Shown in pieces: positions 1 to 9,100 of a stretch of DNA of 64,000 nucleotides (its first letter is position 1; the number at the start of each line of letters is the position of its first letter). The notes under the pieces are model-generated. The model was not told where the DNA came from. It saw only the letters and a list, made by a program, of their open reading frames with translations, and did not search any database. Position numbers and translations under genes: made by a program. Origin of the DNA: CAVPFA01 sp963703655 (lineage in GTDB: Bacteria; Actinomycetota; Acidimicrobiia; Acidimicrobiales; Bog-793). The DNA is taken from contig CAVPFA010000003.1 of the NCBI GenBank assembly GCA_963703655.1, positions 1,364,001-1,428,000 of the forward strand, in the 5' to 3' direction.

Positions 1-127
1 CGGCCGCGTCGTACGAGCCGATCATCTCGTCCTTGTGCAGTTGCTCGATGGCGTCGAGATCCGCCAGCGCGGCGGTGACACTGTCGTACTGTGCCGTGTA
101 AACGACCAGTTCGTTCTCCTTGGCCAT
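1..127 (-). CDS. N-terminus of a DUF1269-like protein (partial)
   Basis: Forty-two codons run off the left edge from an ATG at 125-127, preceded on the minus strand by a strong GGGAGGAG ribosome site. The visible start, MAKENELVVYTAQYDSVTAA, followed by an acidic helix and a lysine-containing stretch, resembles the N-terminal alpha/beta segment of DUF1269-type stress or membrane proteins. Those proteins carry a glycine-zipper membrane part further on, which is not visible here. The reading frame and ribosome site are seen directly; the family is inferred from a short stretch only. Confidence 0.55.
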   Translation of the reverse strand, partial: MAKENELVVYTAQYDSVTAALADLDAIEQLHKDEMIGSYDAA

Positions 128-191
128 GGACTCCTCCCGTGTCTCGGTAATCGAGGGACGATTCAACCGTAGACCGCCAGTCAAGACCCTC

Positions 192-213
192 GTCGGGTCT
201 GATAGAACCCGAC
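192..213. terminator. Small hairpin between the left-edge gene and the DUF916-like gene
   Basis: Seven-bp arms (GTCGGGT and ACCCGAC) flank an 8-nt loop downstream of the minus-strand gene ending at 336. There is no T tract, so a termination role is only a guess. The rest of 128-335 shows no gene. Confidence 0.25.
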
Positions 214-335
214 CGGGCGCTGCGCAGGGAAGAAACTGGGAGCCGGGCGAGCCAGGAGGACGGGCGGTCTCCCTTTCGTTGGGTCCGAACGCATAGCTGC
301 CGGGGCCACCCATCGCGAGGTCCAGCTCGAACTGG

Positions 336-1343
336 TCATGCGAGCCGCAAGCGACGACGTCGGGAGAACAAGATTGAGGTGCCTGCTGCCAGCATGAGCG
401 TGAGGACAACCAGCGCGGCGAGCATGAGAGGGCCAGAGAGTGAGCGTTTCCCACTCGCCGAAGCGCTCGGCGGAAAGGTGATCATGGTGACGGAGCTTCT
501 CTGCGTGCCGTCGCTCGAAAGGGTGAGGTCCGCTCGCCAGGGACCTCGCGGAACTTGATTATCGAGCTCGGTGCGCTCGACCGCCGAGTGATCAGGAGCG
601 AGCAAGGATCCCAGCGTGACGGGAAATGGGCCAGCGGAAAGCCCGCCCGGACCATGAGAGAGCCTCAGTTCTCCGGTGATGTCGAGAGCAGCCTGGCCCA
701 CGTTGTGGACGACCGCGGCAACGAGTGGATCCCCATTCGCCCCACGACTGGCTACGAGGGAGCCGACCGTGAACTCCGCGGCTGGCAAGCCGCCTTTCCC
801 GACCGAGACGTACATCCGGATCCCAACCCGGTTGACGAGCCGAACGCCACTGTGCGTGGGCGATGGCGCGGAGACCTCTGCCCAGACGACGGCGTAGCGC
901 TCACCGGATGAAGCCCTCTTCGCAACATTGATCGTCACGGCATCGAGGACCGTCGCACCTGACGCCAGGTGTAGGACCGAATGTGCGATTGTCGTCCAGC
1001 TCGACAGCGAGTCCCCGCTACGGCCGGGTGCGAACGAGAACTTGCCTTCGGCGATGCCGGCCGCGGCCGCGAAGACGACGATGTCGGCCGTCGCGTCGGT
1101 GGTGTTGCTGATCTCGATCCGGCGAGTCACGCGACTGCCCGGGGAAAGCCGCTCGACAATGTATGCGAGGGCGAGTGGCCCCGAGGACGAGCTCGAGGCA
1201 CCGGAAAGGAGCCGGATGCCGATGCCACCCGAGCTCATCGGCATCGACGCTGCGGTCGCGGCGCTCGGCGCTAGGAGGCTCCCTGCGAGAAGGGTCAGGC
1301 CGAAAGCCAAGCCCCAGATAGGGAGCGCCCTAATGCTTCTCAT
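336..1343 (-). CDS. Secreted, membrane-anchored DUF916/WxL-partner-like protein
   Basis: A 335-residue surface protein. Residues 1-31 are a signal peptide ending in ATAA. The middle, about residues 55-290, is beta-rich with a stretch typical of DUF916-like domains (RIEISNTTDATADIVVF). A single C-terminal membrane helix at about 303-326 is followed by a basic RRRRLRLA tail, so the bulk faces outward. In Firmicutes, DUF916/DUF3324 proteins partner with WxL-domain proteins on peptidoglycan. The gene starts directly after the stop of the upstream WxL-like gene (TGA-ATG with no gap), which supports one operon and a shared complex. The family call rests on architecture and pairing rather than a decisive motif. 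Confidence 0.65.
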   Translation of the reverse strand: MRSIRALPIWGLAFGLTLLAGSLLAPSAATAASMPMSSGGIGIRLLSGASSSSSGPLALAYIVERLSPGSRVTRRIEISNTTDATADIVVFAAAAGIAEGKFSFAPGRSGDSLSSWTTIAHSVLHLASGATVLDAVTINVAKRASSGERYAVVWAEVSAPSPTHSGVRLVNRVGIRMYVSVGKGGLPAAEFTVGSLVASRGANGDPLVAAVVHNVGQAALDITGELRLSHGPGGLSAGPFPVTLGSLLAPDHSAVERTELDNQVPRGPWRADLTLSSDGTQRSSVTMITFPPSASASGKRSLSGPLMLAALVVLTLMLAAGTSILFSRRRRLRLA

Positions 1344-1856
1344 TCACGCAACCGAACTCGTGATCGTTGCTGTGTACACGCCCGGCGCGAAGTTCGCCGG
1401 CACAACGATCGAGATCGTCGGAGACCAGGTCGAGGTGCTGATCCCGGTGCTCGCGCCCGTCACTACAGTCACCACTCCCGTCAGGTCCGTGACCGGATAC
1501 GCGGTTGCGACGACTGGCCCGGAATCCACGATCGGACCAGCTGAGTAGCTGACGTTGCTCGCCGGATCCGCAGGACCAGCGCTCGGGGTAAAGGCCGTGG
1601 ATATAACCGACGCTGTCCAGGTGGTCGTGCCGCCGCGTTGGTCAGAGACCGTGACTGCACCGAGCGAGCCCGACATCGTGCTCGAAACTGTCGAAGCCAC
1701 CTGTGTACCGAGAGAGACTCCGGCAGTCGGCGCGCTGATCGAGAGCGTGCCCGACGTGAGTGTGAACGACGCAGGAGTCGTGGCCCCGGCAGGTGAAACG
1801 ATGCCGGCGACCAGACCGCCGAGCATCGTCAGGACCAGGACAAGCTTTCGCAGCAT
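1344..1856 (-). CDS. Secreted WxL-like domain protein
   Basis: A 170-residue exported protein with a signal peptide (MLRKLVLVLTMLGGLVAGIV, then an ATA cleavage region) and an all-beta body rich in Ser, Thr and Val. It has a tryptophan motif (TTTWTASVISTAF) and ends with VVPANFAPGVYTATITSSV, which resembles the closing strands of WxL and SipW/CalY-type domains. There is no membrane anchor or sortase motif, so it is probably held through the adjacent DUF916-like protein. It is first in a two-gene operon and divergent from a winged-helix regulator at 2057. A minus-strand TATAGT at 1957-1962 is a possible -10 element, giving a leader of about 95 nt. Confidence 0.6.
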   Translation of the reverse strand: MLRKLVLVLTMLGGLVAGIVSPAGATTPASFTLTSGTLSISAPTAGVSLGTQVASTVSSTMSGSLGAVTVSDQRGGTTTWTASVISTAFTPSAGPADPASNVSYSAGPIVDSGPVVATAYPVTDLTGVVTVVTGASTGISTSTWSPTISIVVPANFAPGVYTATITSSVA

Positions 1857-1956
1857 CGGGACGTCTCGTCTCTGTCATCGAGAGCGGAGCCAAGATGTGG
1901 CGCCCCTGAGTCGCCTGAGCGGCTTCGAATCCGAACTGGATCTGATCGACGCCCCT

Positions 1957-1962
1957 ACTATA
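1957..1962 (-). promoter_or_regulatory. Candidate -10 of the WxL-like operon
   Basis: The minus strand reads TATAGT here, about 100 nt upstream of the ATG at 1856, inside an unusually AT-rich stretch of about 100 bp. No convincing -35 is seen. Confidence 0.35.
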
Positions 1963-1985
1963 CCTGCTATTTATTACCTGGTGTT

Positions 1986-1996
1986 CACTGACAGTG
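1986..1996. promoter_or_regulatory. Palindrome CACTG-A-CAGTG in the divergent intergenic region
   Basis: A perfect 5+1+5 inverted repeat lies between the WxL-like operon and the regulator at 2057. It is a plausible operator for that regulator, placed to affect both divergent promoters. This is inferred from position only. Confidence 0.35.
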
Positions 1997-2043
1997 ATAT
2001 TTCAGATGCTCTTAGTGTGATGTTCTTCGAAGGGGTGTATTGC

Positions 2044-2049
2044 TATACT
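2044..2049 (+). promoter_or_regulatory. Extended -10 for the regulator gene, probable leaderless start
   Basis: TGCTATACT forms an extended -10 (TGn plus TATACT). It ends 7 nt before the GTG at 2057, so transcription should begin at or beside the start codon and the mRNA would be leaderless. No ribosome-binding site is present, which agrees. Confidence 0.5.
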
Positions 2050-2056
2050 GTCACTT

Positions 2057-2377
2057 GTGTCAGACGATGAGGTTCCCGACGTAGTGCGTACGGTCCCGGA
2101 TTTTCGGTTTCTTACGCACCACGGCAACACCTTGCTCCTCATCGCGAGGGATCCGCGAATCCGGATCAGGGAAATCGCCGCGCTGCTCAAGATCCCAGAG
2201 CGAGCCGCACAACGAATCGTCTCGGACCTGACGAGGACGGGGTACATCGACAGCGAGCGCCAAGGGCGGAGGAACGTCTACAGCGTCAGGAGTGACCGAC
2301 CGTTCAACTTGCCCTTTCAACGGGACATTGACATCAATGCCATTCTGGGGATGCTCGCCCACCTTGGCGATCCCTGA
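2057..2377 (+). CDS. Winged-helix transcriptional regulator
   Basis: A 106-residue protein with one winged helix-turn-helix: residues about 22-75 read HGNTLLLIARDPRIRIREIA, then a recognition helix region (KIPERAAQRIVSDLTRTGY) and a wing (GRRNVYSV). This is the MarR/ArsR-like small-regulator pattern seen in actinobacteria and haloarchaea. It has no ligand domain. It is divergent from the WxL-like operon and likely controls it or itself. The GTG start was chosen because a strong extended -10 ends 7 nt upstream, implying leaderless translation. Confidence 0.7.
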   Translation: MSDDEVPDVVRTVPDFRFLTHHGNTLLLIARDPRIRIREIAALLKIPERAAQRIVSDLTRTGYIDSERQGRRNVYSVRSDRPFNLPFQRDIDINAILGMLAHLGDP

Positions 2378-2494
2378 GACCCGGCCGCCGATTGAGATAG
2401 CGCCGCAGAGCCAGGGGCTCCTCGCGAACGACGGTGCGACTCGGGCGAGCCTCACCACACACCTGACTGGAAGCGAGTGGTGGCGGGCGGGCGG

Positions 2495-2567
2495 TGGAGC
2501 TGAGGGGATTTGAACCCCTGACCCCCTGGTTGCAAACCAGGTGCTCTGCCAACTGAGCTACAGCCCC
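2495..2567 (-). tRNA. tRNA-Ala (anticodon UGC)
   Basis: The minus strand folds as a complete cloverleaf of 73 nt: acceptor GGGGCUG/CAGCUCC with the alanine-specific G3:U70 pair, D-loop TAGCTCAGTTGGCAGAGC, anticodon stem CCTGG/CCAGG with TGC, T-arm GGGGTTCAAATCCCC and discriminator A. The genome does not encode a full CCA end (CCG follows), so the CCA-adding enzyme at 59759 would be needed. In mycobacteria this tRNA sits next to tRNA-Ile after gyrA; here it is about 31 kb away. Confidence 0.97.
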
Positions 2568-2638
2568 GTGCTCCAGCAGCCTACGCGTCAGGCCCGACCG
2601 GTCTTGCGGCGGCAAGGAGTTCGCGGCACCCTTGGTGA

Positions 2639-3601
2639 GTGCCCGGCATGGCGATGCACTCGGTGCCCTTCACTGTTCACACTGCCCTGCTCGACTGGCA
2701 GGTCGGCCCGTTCCCCCTTCTCGTGCTCGCAGCCTGCATCGCCGCAGGTGTCTGGTATCTCCGCGCCGACTGGTCGCTCGCCGGACGGGGACGCAGATGG
2801 AAGCCGCGGCGCACCGCCGCCTTCTTCGCCGGCCTGATCACCGTCGATCTGGCACTTCAGTCCCCAGTCGCGACGCTGACCGCCTCGTACTTCGAGGCCC
2901 ACGTCATCCAGCACCTTCTCCTCATGATCATCGCTCCGGCGTTCCTGGCAATGGGCGCACCCATGACGCTGATACTGCAGACCTCGAGCCGCCGCGCCAA
3001 GACCGTGTGGCTGCGCATCCTGCACAGCAACGCGTTCGCGGTGCTGTCGCACCCGATCGTCGTGTGGTTTCTCTATTACGGCACCATGCTCGCGTTCTTC
3101 CTCTCGCCCCTTATCGGCATCGCGATGAACCACATGTGGCTCATGGACCTCATCAATCTCGGGTTTCTGTTCGGCGGGACGCTCTTCTGGTGGCCCATGA
3201 TCGGACTCGATCCAATTCCCCGGTGGAGCGTCAACTATCCCCTCCGGATCGTCAACCTCCTGATCGGAGTGCCCCTCGAGTCCTTCCTCGCAATCGCCCT
3301 CCTCAGCTCTCACCAGACCATCGCTCCCATCTACAGCTTGCAGAGCACCCACGCGGGGGCCGGTGTCCTCTGGGTGCTGTCGGAGCTGCTCACCGTCGCC
3401 GCCGTCATCCCCATCTACTTCCAGTGGATGGCCTCGGAGGACCGCAAGACGGCCCGCGAGGACGCCCGACTGGACGCCGAAGCGGCACGGCCGGCATCGA
3501 TCGGCCAGCTAAGTGATGCTTCGAGCGCCAGAGGCCCACAGGCGGGCTGGACCGATTTCCGGCCGAGCGCACCGAAGTCTGCCCGGCCGTACGGAGCGTA
3601 A
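2639..3601 (+). CDS. ctaG: CtaG-family cytochrome c oxidase assembly/copper membrane protein
   Basis: A 320-residue polytopic membrane protein with about seven hydrophobic segments, of the caa3-type CtaG family (cytochrome c oxidase assembly, copper handling at the membrane). Conserved histidines sit in or near helices: H88 and H92 in FEAHVIQHLLLM, the SHP motif, MNHMW, and SSHQ. The last 50 residues are a hydrophilic cytosolic tail. Translation starts at GTG 2639 or the in-frame ATGs at 2648 or 2654; no good ribosome site separates them. The MaoC-like gene begins at the next base after the stop, so the two are probably cotranscribed. Confidence 0.8.
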   Translation: MPGMAMHSVPFTVHTALLDWQVGPFPLLVLAACIAAGVWYLRADWSLAGRGRRWKPRRTAAFFAGLITVDLALQSPVATLTASYFEAHVIQHLLLMIIAPAFLAMGAPMTLILQTSSRRAKTVWLRILHSNAFAVLSHPIVVWFLYYGTMLAFFLSPLIGIAMNHMWLMDLINLGFLFGGTLFWWPMIGLDPIPRWSVNYPLRIVNLLIGVPLESFLAIALLSSHQTIAPIYSLQSTHAGAGVLWVLSELLTVAAVIPIYFQWMASEDRKTAREDARLDAEAARPASIGQLSDASSARGPQAGWTDFRPSAPKSARPYGA

Positions 3602-4063
3602 ATGGCTGAGGTCACCGTGTTCGAGAACCTCGATGAGCTGAAGGAAGCAGCGGGCCGGGATCTCGGCCACACGGACTGGCTCGAGATCACCCAGGATCGG
3701 GTAGACCGGTTCGCCGATGCCACAGACGATCATCAGTGGATCCACGTGGACCCCGAGCGCGCCGCGAAGGGACCTTTCGGGCGCACGATCGCCCATGGTT
3801 ACCTGACCCTCTCGCTGGCGAGCGACCTGATGTCGCGGCTCGTCGAAGTGCACAACATCTCGATGGCGATCAACTACGGCACCAACAAGGTACGTTTCCC
3901 TTCGATTGTGCCGGTTGGGTCGCGCATCCGTGCGCACGCCCAGATCCTGTCCGTCGAGGATGTTCGAGGCGGAGTGCAGGTCACGACCCTGATCACCATC
4001 GAACGCGAGGGGTCCGAGAAGCCCTCTTGCGTCGTGGAGTCGATCACCCGGTACGTGGCCTAG
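3602..4063 (+). CDS. MaoC-family (R)-specific enoyl-CoA hydratase
   Basis: A 153-residue hot-dog-fold hydratase. The catalytic hydratase-2 motif is visible as FADATDDHQWIHVD, giving Asp43 and His48, followed by GPFGRTIAHGYLTLSL, the substrate-channel helix. The family hydrates trans-2-enoyl-CoA to the (R)-3-hydroxyacyl-CoA in the cytosol, in beta-oxidation or polyester supply. Length is normal for a single-domain MaoC protein. The ATG abuts the TAA of the CtaG gene, so translation is likely coupled. It converges with the ABC permease 9 bp downstream. Confidence 0.85.
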   Translation: MAEVTVFENLDELKEAAGRDLGHTDWLEITQDRVDRFADATDDHQWIHVDPERAAKGPFGRTIAHGYLTLSLASDLMSRLVEVHNISMAINYGTNKVRFPSIVPVGSRIRAHAQILSVEDVRGGVQVTTLITIEREGSEKPSCVVESITRYVA

Positions 4064-4072
4064 GCGCCCGGC

Positions 4073-5050
4073 TCAGGACAGGACGCGTCTCGCGAAGTTG
4101 CGCAGCCCCAGCGTGAGGAACAGCGCGAAGAAGCCGACGAGCACCGGATAGATGACGTACAGGTGCATGTGCGATGAGTCGGTCAGCGCCGCGCGCATCC
4201 CCTCGGTCACGTAGATCAGCGGGTTCGCTAGCACCAGGGTCTGCAACCAGTGGAACCCGCCGATACGTACCGGCGACAACCTGGTCCACTGGTAGTAGGT
4301 GCCGCCGAGGAACGTGAGGGGCAGCACGATGAAGCCGAACATGAGCCCGATGTTGCGCGGTTCGAACGACGTGCCGAGCAGCAGCCCGAGCGACGACATG
4401 GCGAGGCACGCGAGGGGGATCAGGGTCACGAGGATCCACCAGTGGAAGCTGAGATGAGCCTCGACCCCGGAGGCGTGCACGACCGCGGCGATCGGGAAGA
4501 CGAGCAGGGCGGACAGAAGCCCCTGGCCGGCGGCGGACAGGACCTTGGCGATGGCGACGAGCCAGATCGGGCAGGGTGCCTGCACCCGGTCCTCGATCTC
4601 GCGCGTGTAACCGAATTCCTGCGACATCTGCAGCGCCACGGCCTGGATGCCCTGGAACATGATCGAGATCGCCACCACGCCCGGCACGAGGACGGTCGCG
4701 AAAGCGGACTCGCCGCGCGCGGCGGCCGGCCCGTGGCCAGAGCTGCCGATGCCCTGGCCGATCGTGGGGAAGACGTAGAGAAAGACGAACACGAGCAGAA
4801 AGGGCTGGATGACTGTCCGGAGGCAGAAGATGACGATGTCCTTGCGCAGGACGACGGCGTCACGCCGGATGAGCGCGCCGAGCGCGGTCCGGCTGGCGGC
4901 GAACGTCGACCGGATCCCGCCGAGGCCGATCTCCTCGCGGTAGGCGATGAGGCCGGCTGTAGTGGCCGCGTCGGCGACCGCGGTGTCGTCGGCCGGAGCC
5001 GCGGCCGCAGGCACCGTGCCGCCGTCCGGGGAGGTTGCCGTCGTCGCCAT
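4073..5050 (-). CDS. ABC-2 type transporter permease (DrrB-like)
   Basis: A 325-residue membrane protein. The first 70 residues are cytosolic and Ala-rich. Six hydrophobic segments follow in the ABC-2 layout, including the conserved PLTFLGGTYYQW turn before the fifth segment. Its ATG overlaps the stop of the ATPase gene by one base (TGATG), so the two are translationally coupled and form one exporter. DrrAB relatives export drugs, polyketides or lipids; the substrate cannot be told here. Confidence 0.85.
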   Translation of the reverse strand: MATTATSPDGGTVPAAAAPADDTAVADAATTAGLIAYREEIGLGGIRSTFAASRTALGALIRRDAVVLRKDIVIFCLRTVIQPFLLVFVFLYVFPTIGQGIGSSGHGPAAARGESAFATVLVPGVVAISIMFQGIQAVALQMSQEFGYTREIEDRVQAPCPIWLVAIAKVLSAAGQGLLSALLVFPIAAVVHASGVEAHLSFHWWILVTLIPLACLAMSSLGLLLGTSFEPRNIGLMFGFIVLPLTFLGGTYYQWTRLSPVRIGGFHWLQTLVLANPLIYVTEGMRAALTDSSHMHLYVIYPVLVGFFALFLTLGLRNFARRVLS

Positions 5051-6048
5051 CAGTCGCGCAGCTCCTTACCGGTGAGCGAGATGAACACCGTCTCGAGTGT
5101 CGTTTCTGAGACCGAGAGGTCGTTGACGACCAGCCCGGCACTCTCGGCCGCGTCCACGACCCGTGGCAGCAGGCCCTGGCCGGGGTTGCGGACGAACAGC
5201 TCGACACCGCCGTCGCTGAGGCGTGTGCGGACGGCTCCCTCGATCCTCGACTGGAGCAGCTCCGCAAGCTCTCCGGGGCTGCCCGATGCCCGCACGGTTA
5301 CGACCGTGTCCACATCGATACTCCGCTTCAGCTCGGCCGGCGTGTCGAGGGCGAGGATGTGGCCGTGGTCCATGATCGCGACACGGTCGCAGAGCTGATC
5401 CGCTTCTTCCATGTAGTGCGTCGTCAACAAGATCGTCTGGCCCTGGTCGTTCAGCTTGCGGAGGATCTCCCACAGCGCGAGTCGGCTCTGGGGGTCGAGC
5501 CCGGCTGTCGGCTCGTCCATGAACAGAACCGCGGGACGATGGAAGATCGCCCGGGCCACCATGAGCCGCTGCGCCATCCCACCTGAGAGGGCATACACGC
5601 TCGCCTTGGCCCACTTGGACAGCACGAACTGGTCGAGCAGCTCGTCGGCGACGCGCCGCGACTCGCGCGCCGGGACGCCGAAGAGCAGGCCGTGGAAGAA
5701 AAGGTTCTCCCAGACCGTGAGCGAACGGTCCAGGGTGTTCTGCTGGGAGACCACACCGATCAGCTGCTTCGCCCGCGCCGGATGGGCGATGACGTCGATG
5801 CCGGCGACGTGCGCTTCGCCCGAGGTCGGGATCACCCGCGTCGTCAGCATGCCGGCGGTGGTCGTCTTCCCGGCTCCGTTCGGCCCGAGCAGGCCGAAGA
5901 TCTCGCGCGGGTGCACGGTCAGATTCAGCCGGTCCACAGCCGCAAAGTCAGTGCCTCGATAGACCTTGGTGAGCTGCGAGGTACGGATGATCTCGCCGCC
6001 TGCGCGCGGCGCCGGAGCGATCGGAGCTGAGTGGTCGATGGCCGTCAT
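5050..6048 (-). CDS. ABC transporter ATP-binding protein (DrrA/daunorubicin-resistance type)
   Basis: A 332-residue ATPase with all nucleotide-binding motifs: Walker A GPNGAGKT (55-62), signature LSGGMAQR at about 155-162, Walker B LFMDEPTAGLDP, and an H-loop in LLTTHYMEEA. The roughly 90-residue C-terminal extension is the DrrA-type domain. It powers the permease encoded directly downstream. The region immediately before the ATG carries no ribosome site (CCCCTCCCC), so the mRNA may be leaderless or start close by. Confidence 0.9.
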   Translation of the reverse strand: MTAIDHSAPIAPAPRAGGEIIRTSQLTKVYRGTDFAAVDRLNLTVHPREIFGLLGPNGAGKTTTAGMLTTRVIPTSGEAHVAGIDVIAHPARAKQLIGVVSQQNTLDRSLTVWENLFFHGLLFGVPARESRRVADELLDQFVLSKWAKASVYALSGGMAQRLMVARAIFHRPAVLFMDEPTAGLDPQSRLALWEILRKLNDQGQTILLTTHYMEEADQLCDRVAIMDHGHILALDTPAELKRSIDVDTVVTVRASGSPGELAELLQSRIEGAVRTRLSDGGVELFVRNPGQGLLPRVVDAAESAGLVVNDLSVSETTLETVFISLTGKELRD

Positions 6049-6142
6049 GGGGAGGGGTCTCGTTTCGCACTATCGCGGTGCCCATCACCCTAGGACGAGC
6101 TCAAAGTGTCGCGATCGCGCCGGGATTGCGGGTAACCGACCC

Positions 6143-6174
6143 CAGGGCGCAGGACGCCAGATGGCGGCGCCCCA
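6143..6174 (-). terminator. GC-rich hairpin after the Ig/MBG protein gene
   Basis: Arms GGGCGC (6145-6150) and GCGCCC (6167-6172) with an inner CGCC/GGCG stem and an AGAT loop lie just beyond the stop of the minus-strand gene at 6181. There is no T tract, so it is a candidate only. Confidence 0.35.
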
Positions 6175-6180
6175 GGCGCG

Positions 6181-9100
6181 CTAAAGGGGCGTGTTCTCCC
6201 CGTCCTGGATACGCCCGGCACTCGCGTCGTGACCATGAGCGTCCTCGAGTGCGCGATGTTTCCGCGACGCCGGCGTGACGGTCAAGTTCCTGATCTGCGA
6301 CCTGGATCCCTGAAGCTCGTCCGAGCCTTGGAAGCGGGCCGAGATCGGGTGGCTCCCAACTAGGAGCTCGGTGGAGGTAAGCGAGCACGATCCTCTGCCC
6401 CGAACCAGCGTGATAGTGCAGAGCGTCCTCGACCCAGTGGTCACCAAAACGGCTCCCGTCGCGTACCTCACGACAGGCGGGACAGCCACCCGCACCGTGA
6501 ACCTCTCGCCGTGCTCGGAACGGTACGCGATCTCTGAGCGCGACATCGACAACGAGGTCGAGGTGGATGCCCTCGCCACCAGGAGCATCCGGGACGTGGA
6601 CCGGGAGGTCACAAGGTTCGTCGACCCTGCGTAATCTGCCACGATCAGATGGCGCCCGATGGCCAGCTGGGCGCGAGAAAGTGCGCAGCCACCGGTACCC
6701 TTCTTGAGCCTCACGACACAGAGAACCTTCGAGGCAGCGCTGATCGTCACGCCTCCGGTGACGAACGACAGGCCGGCCGGCCCGCTCACCGCCGTCCTCA
6801 GCGTCTCGCCGTTCTCGCTCCCGTAGCTCGTCTTGCCGCTGGAGAGCGAGAGCGTCGTCGATGTCGGTGCAGCGCTCACCGTCAGAGGTGCCGCCGGCGA
6901 AGTCGACCCGACAAGCTCGATTCCTTTGGCCGGCTGGTACTCGGCCGCGACCATGTAGGTCCCCGCCCCGATCTCGCTGGCTTGCTTCGCGCTCAGAGCA
7001 CAAGCTCCCGTCGTGATGGGACTCGGCACCCCGTCCACTTCGACGTAGGTGAGCTGGAGCGGCGAGGTGACGCACAGAGTCCGGCGCCCGGCGACAACCA
7101 GGACCGTGCCGGTCGGCACGGGCGCGCCGGGAGGCCAGGTGACGGTGGCCGTGAAGCTCTCGCCTTGCTCGCCTCCGTAAGTGAGAGCGCTCTTGGACAG
7201 AGCCAGCGAGGTCACCGTCTCGTTGACGACCTCGGCCGTGGTGGAGGACGCCGACAAGTAGTCCCCGTCACCCTCGTAGGTGGCCTCGATCTGGTATGTC
7301 CCCGTATTCTCGGCCAGCCCGCACCCACCTTGGCTGACCGTCGTGGTGCACGTGTTGGTTCCGTCAGAGATCACCACGTTGCCGGTGGCCGACTCGCCCG
7401 GTCCGCTGACGGTAACGACGTAGAAGATCGAGCCGTTTATCGCTTCGCTCGGGGGGCTCACGCTCACCGTCGGTGTCGCCTTGGCGACATTCTCGAGGGT
7501 CGTCCCGCTGGTCACCGTGTAATTCGAGTCACCTTCGTAGGTCGCGGTGACCTTTCCGCCGTCGTCTGAAGCATTCTCGATCAGGCTGCAGCTGCCGCTG
7601 CCTGTCGTGGGGTCGAGTGCAATGGAGCACGAGTAAAGGCCGGTCGGATCCGTGACCGAGACCGACCCGGTCGGCACGTCCACCCCCGCCGGTCCGCTGA
7701 CCGTCGCCGTCACCGCGACGGGGCCGGTCGTCTGGCCGGTCTGACCGCTCACCGTCACGGTGGGAGTTGCCTGGACCACGGCGACCGTGCCGGCAACGTA
7801 GGTGATGGCGTAGTTCGGGTCACTCGCCCCCGAGCACGACGAGGCGTAGCTGCCCACCGTGCTCGAGCTGGTGGCCACCGTCGAGCAGGCCGGCTGGGTG
7901 GCGAGGCTCGCCGAGCCGTCGCCGTTCACGAACCCCGAATAGCCGGCGGTGATGGTCGGTGGCGTCCCGCCGTAGGGGAAGGAATTGTGCAAAGCCGTGA
8001 TGGTGAGGGCGGCCTCCTTGACCGTGACCGAGCCCGGCAAGTAGCCGATCTTGTAGTTCGGGTCCGACGCCCCCGAGCACGAGGACGTGTAGCTGCCCAC
8101 CGGGCTCGAGCTGGTGGCCGTCGTCGAGCACGTGGGCTTCGTGGTGAGGCTGCCCGAGGTGTCGCCGTTCACGAAGCCCGAGTAGCCGGCGGCGATGGCC
8201 GGCGGGGCGCCGCCATAGGTCATGGACCCGCCCGAGGCCGTGACGCTGAGGGCGGCCTTGTCCACCGTGACCGTGCCGTTCAGGTAACCGATGGTGTAAT
8301 TCGAGCCGGCTGCCCCCGAACACGACGAGGTGTAACCGCCCACGGGACTCGAGCCGGTGGCCGTCGTCGAGCACCTGGGCTTGGTGGTGAGGCTGGCCGG
8401 ACTGTCGCCGTTTTCGAAGCCGGAGTAGCCGGCGGTGATGGCCGGCGGACTCCCGCCGTAGGTCATGGACCCGCCCGAGGCCGTGACGGTGAGGGCGGCC
8501 CTGCCCACGTTGACCGTGCCGTTCAGGTAACCGATGGTGTAATTCGAGCCGGCCACCCCCGAGCACGACGAGGTGTAGCCGCCCACCGGGCTCGAGCTCG
8601 TGGCCGCCGTCGAGCACCTGGGCTTGGTGGTGAGGCTGGCCGGAGTGTCGCCGTTCTCGAAACCCGAATAGCCGGCGGTGATTGCCGGCGGGGTCCCGCC
8701 GTAGGTCATGGACCCGCTCGAGGCCGTGATAGTGAGCGTGGCCGGAGTGACCGACACCGTCCCCGAGACGTAGCTGATGGAGTAGTCCGGGTCAACAGCG
8801 CCCGAGCACGACGAGGTGTAGCCGCCCACAGGGCTCGCGCCGGTGGCCGTCGTCGAGCACGTGGGCATCGTGGTGAGGCTGGCCGGCGTGTCGCCGTTCT
8901 CGAAACCCGCGTAGCCGGCGGTGATGGCGGGCGGTGTCCCGCCATAGGTCATGGACCCGCTCGAGGCCGTGATGGTGAGCGTGGCCGGGCCCACGCTGGC
9001 CGTGATGTCAGAGCCCGAGGAGACGGTGTAGTCGGTACTGGCAGGGGAGTAGGTCGCGCTGGCCCCGTAGGTGCCGGGAACCACCTGCGAGACGGTGCAG

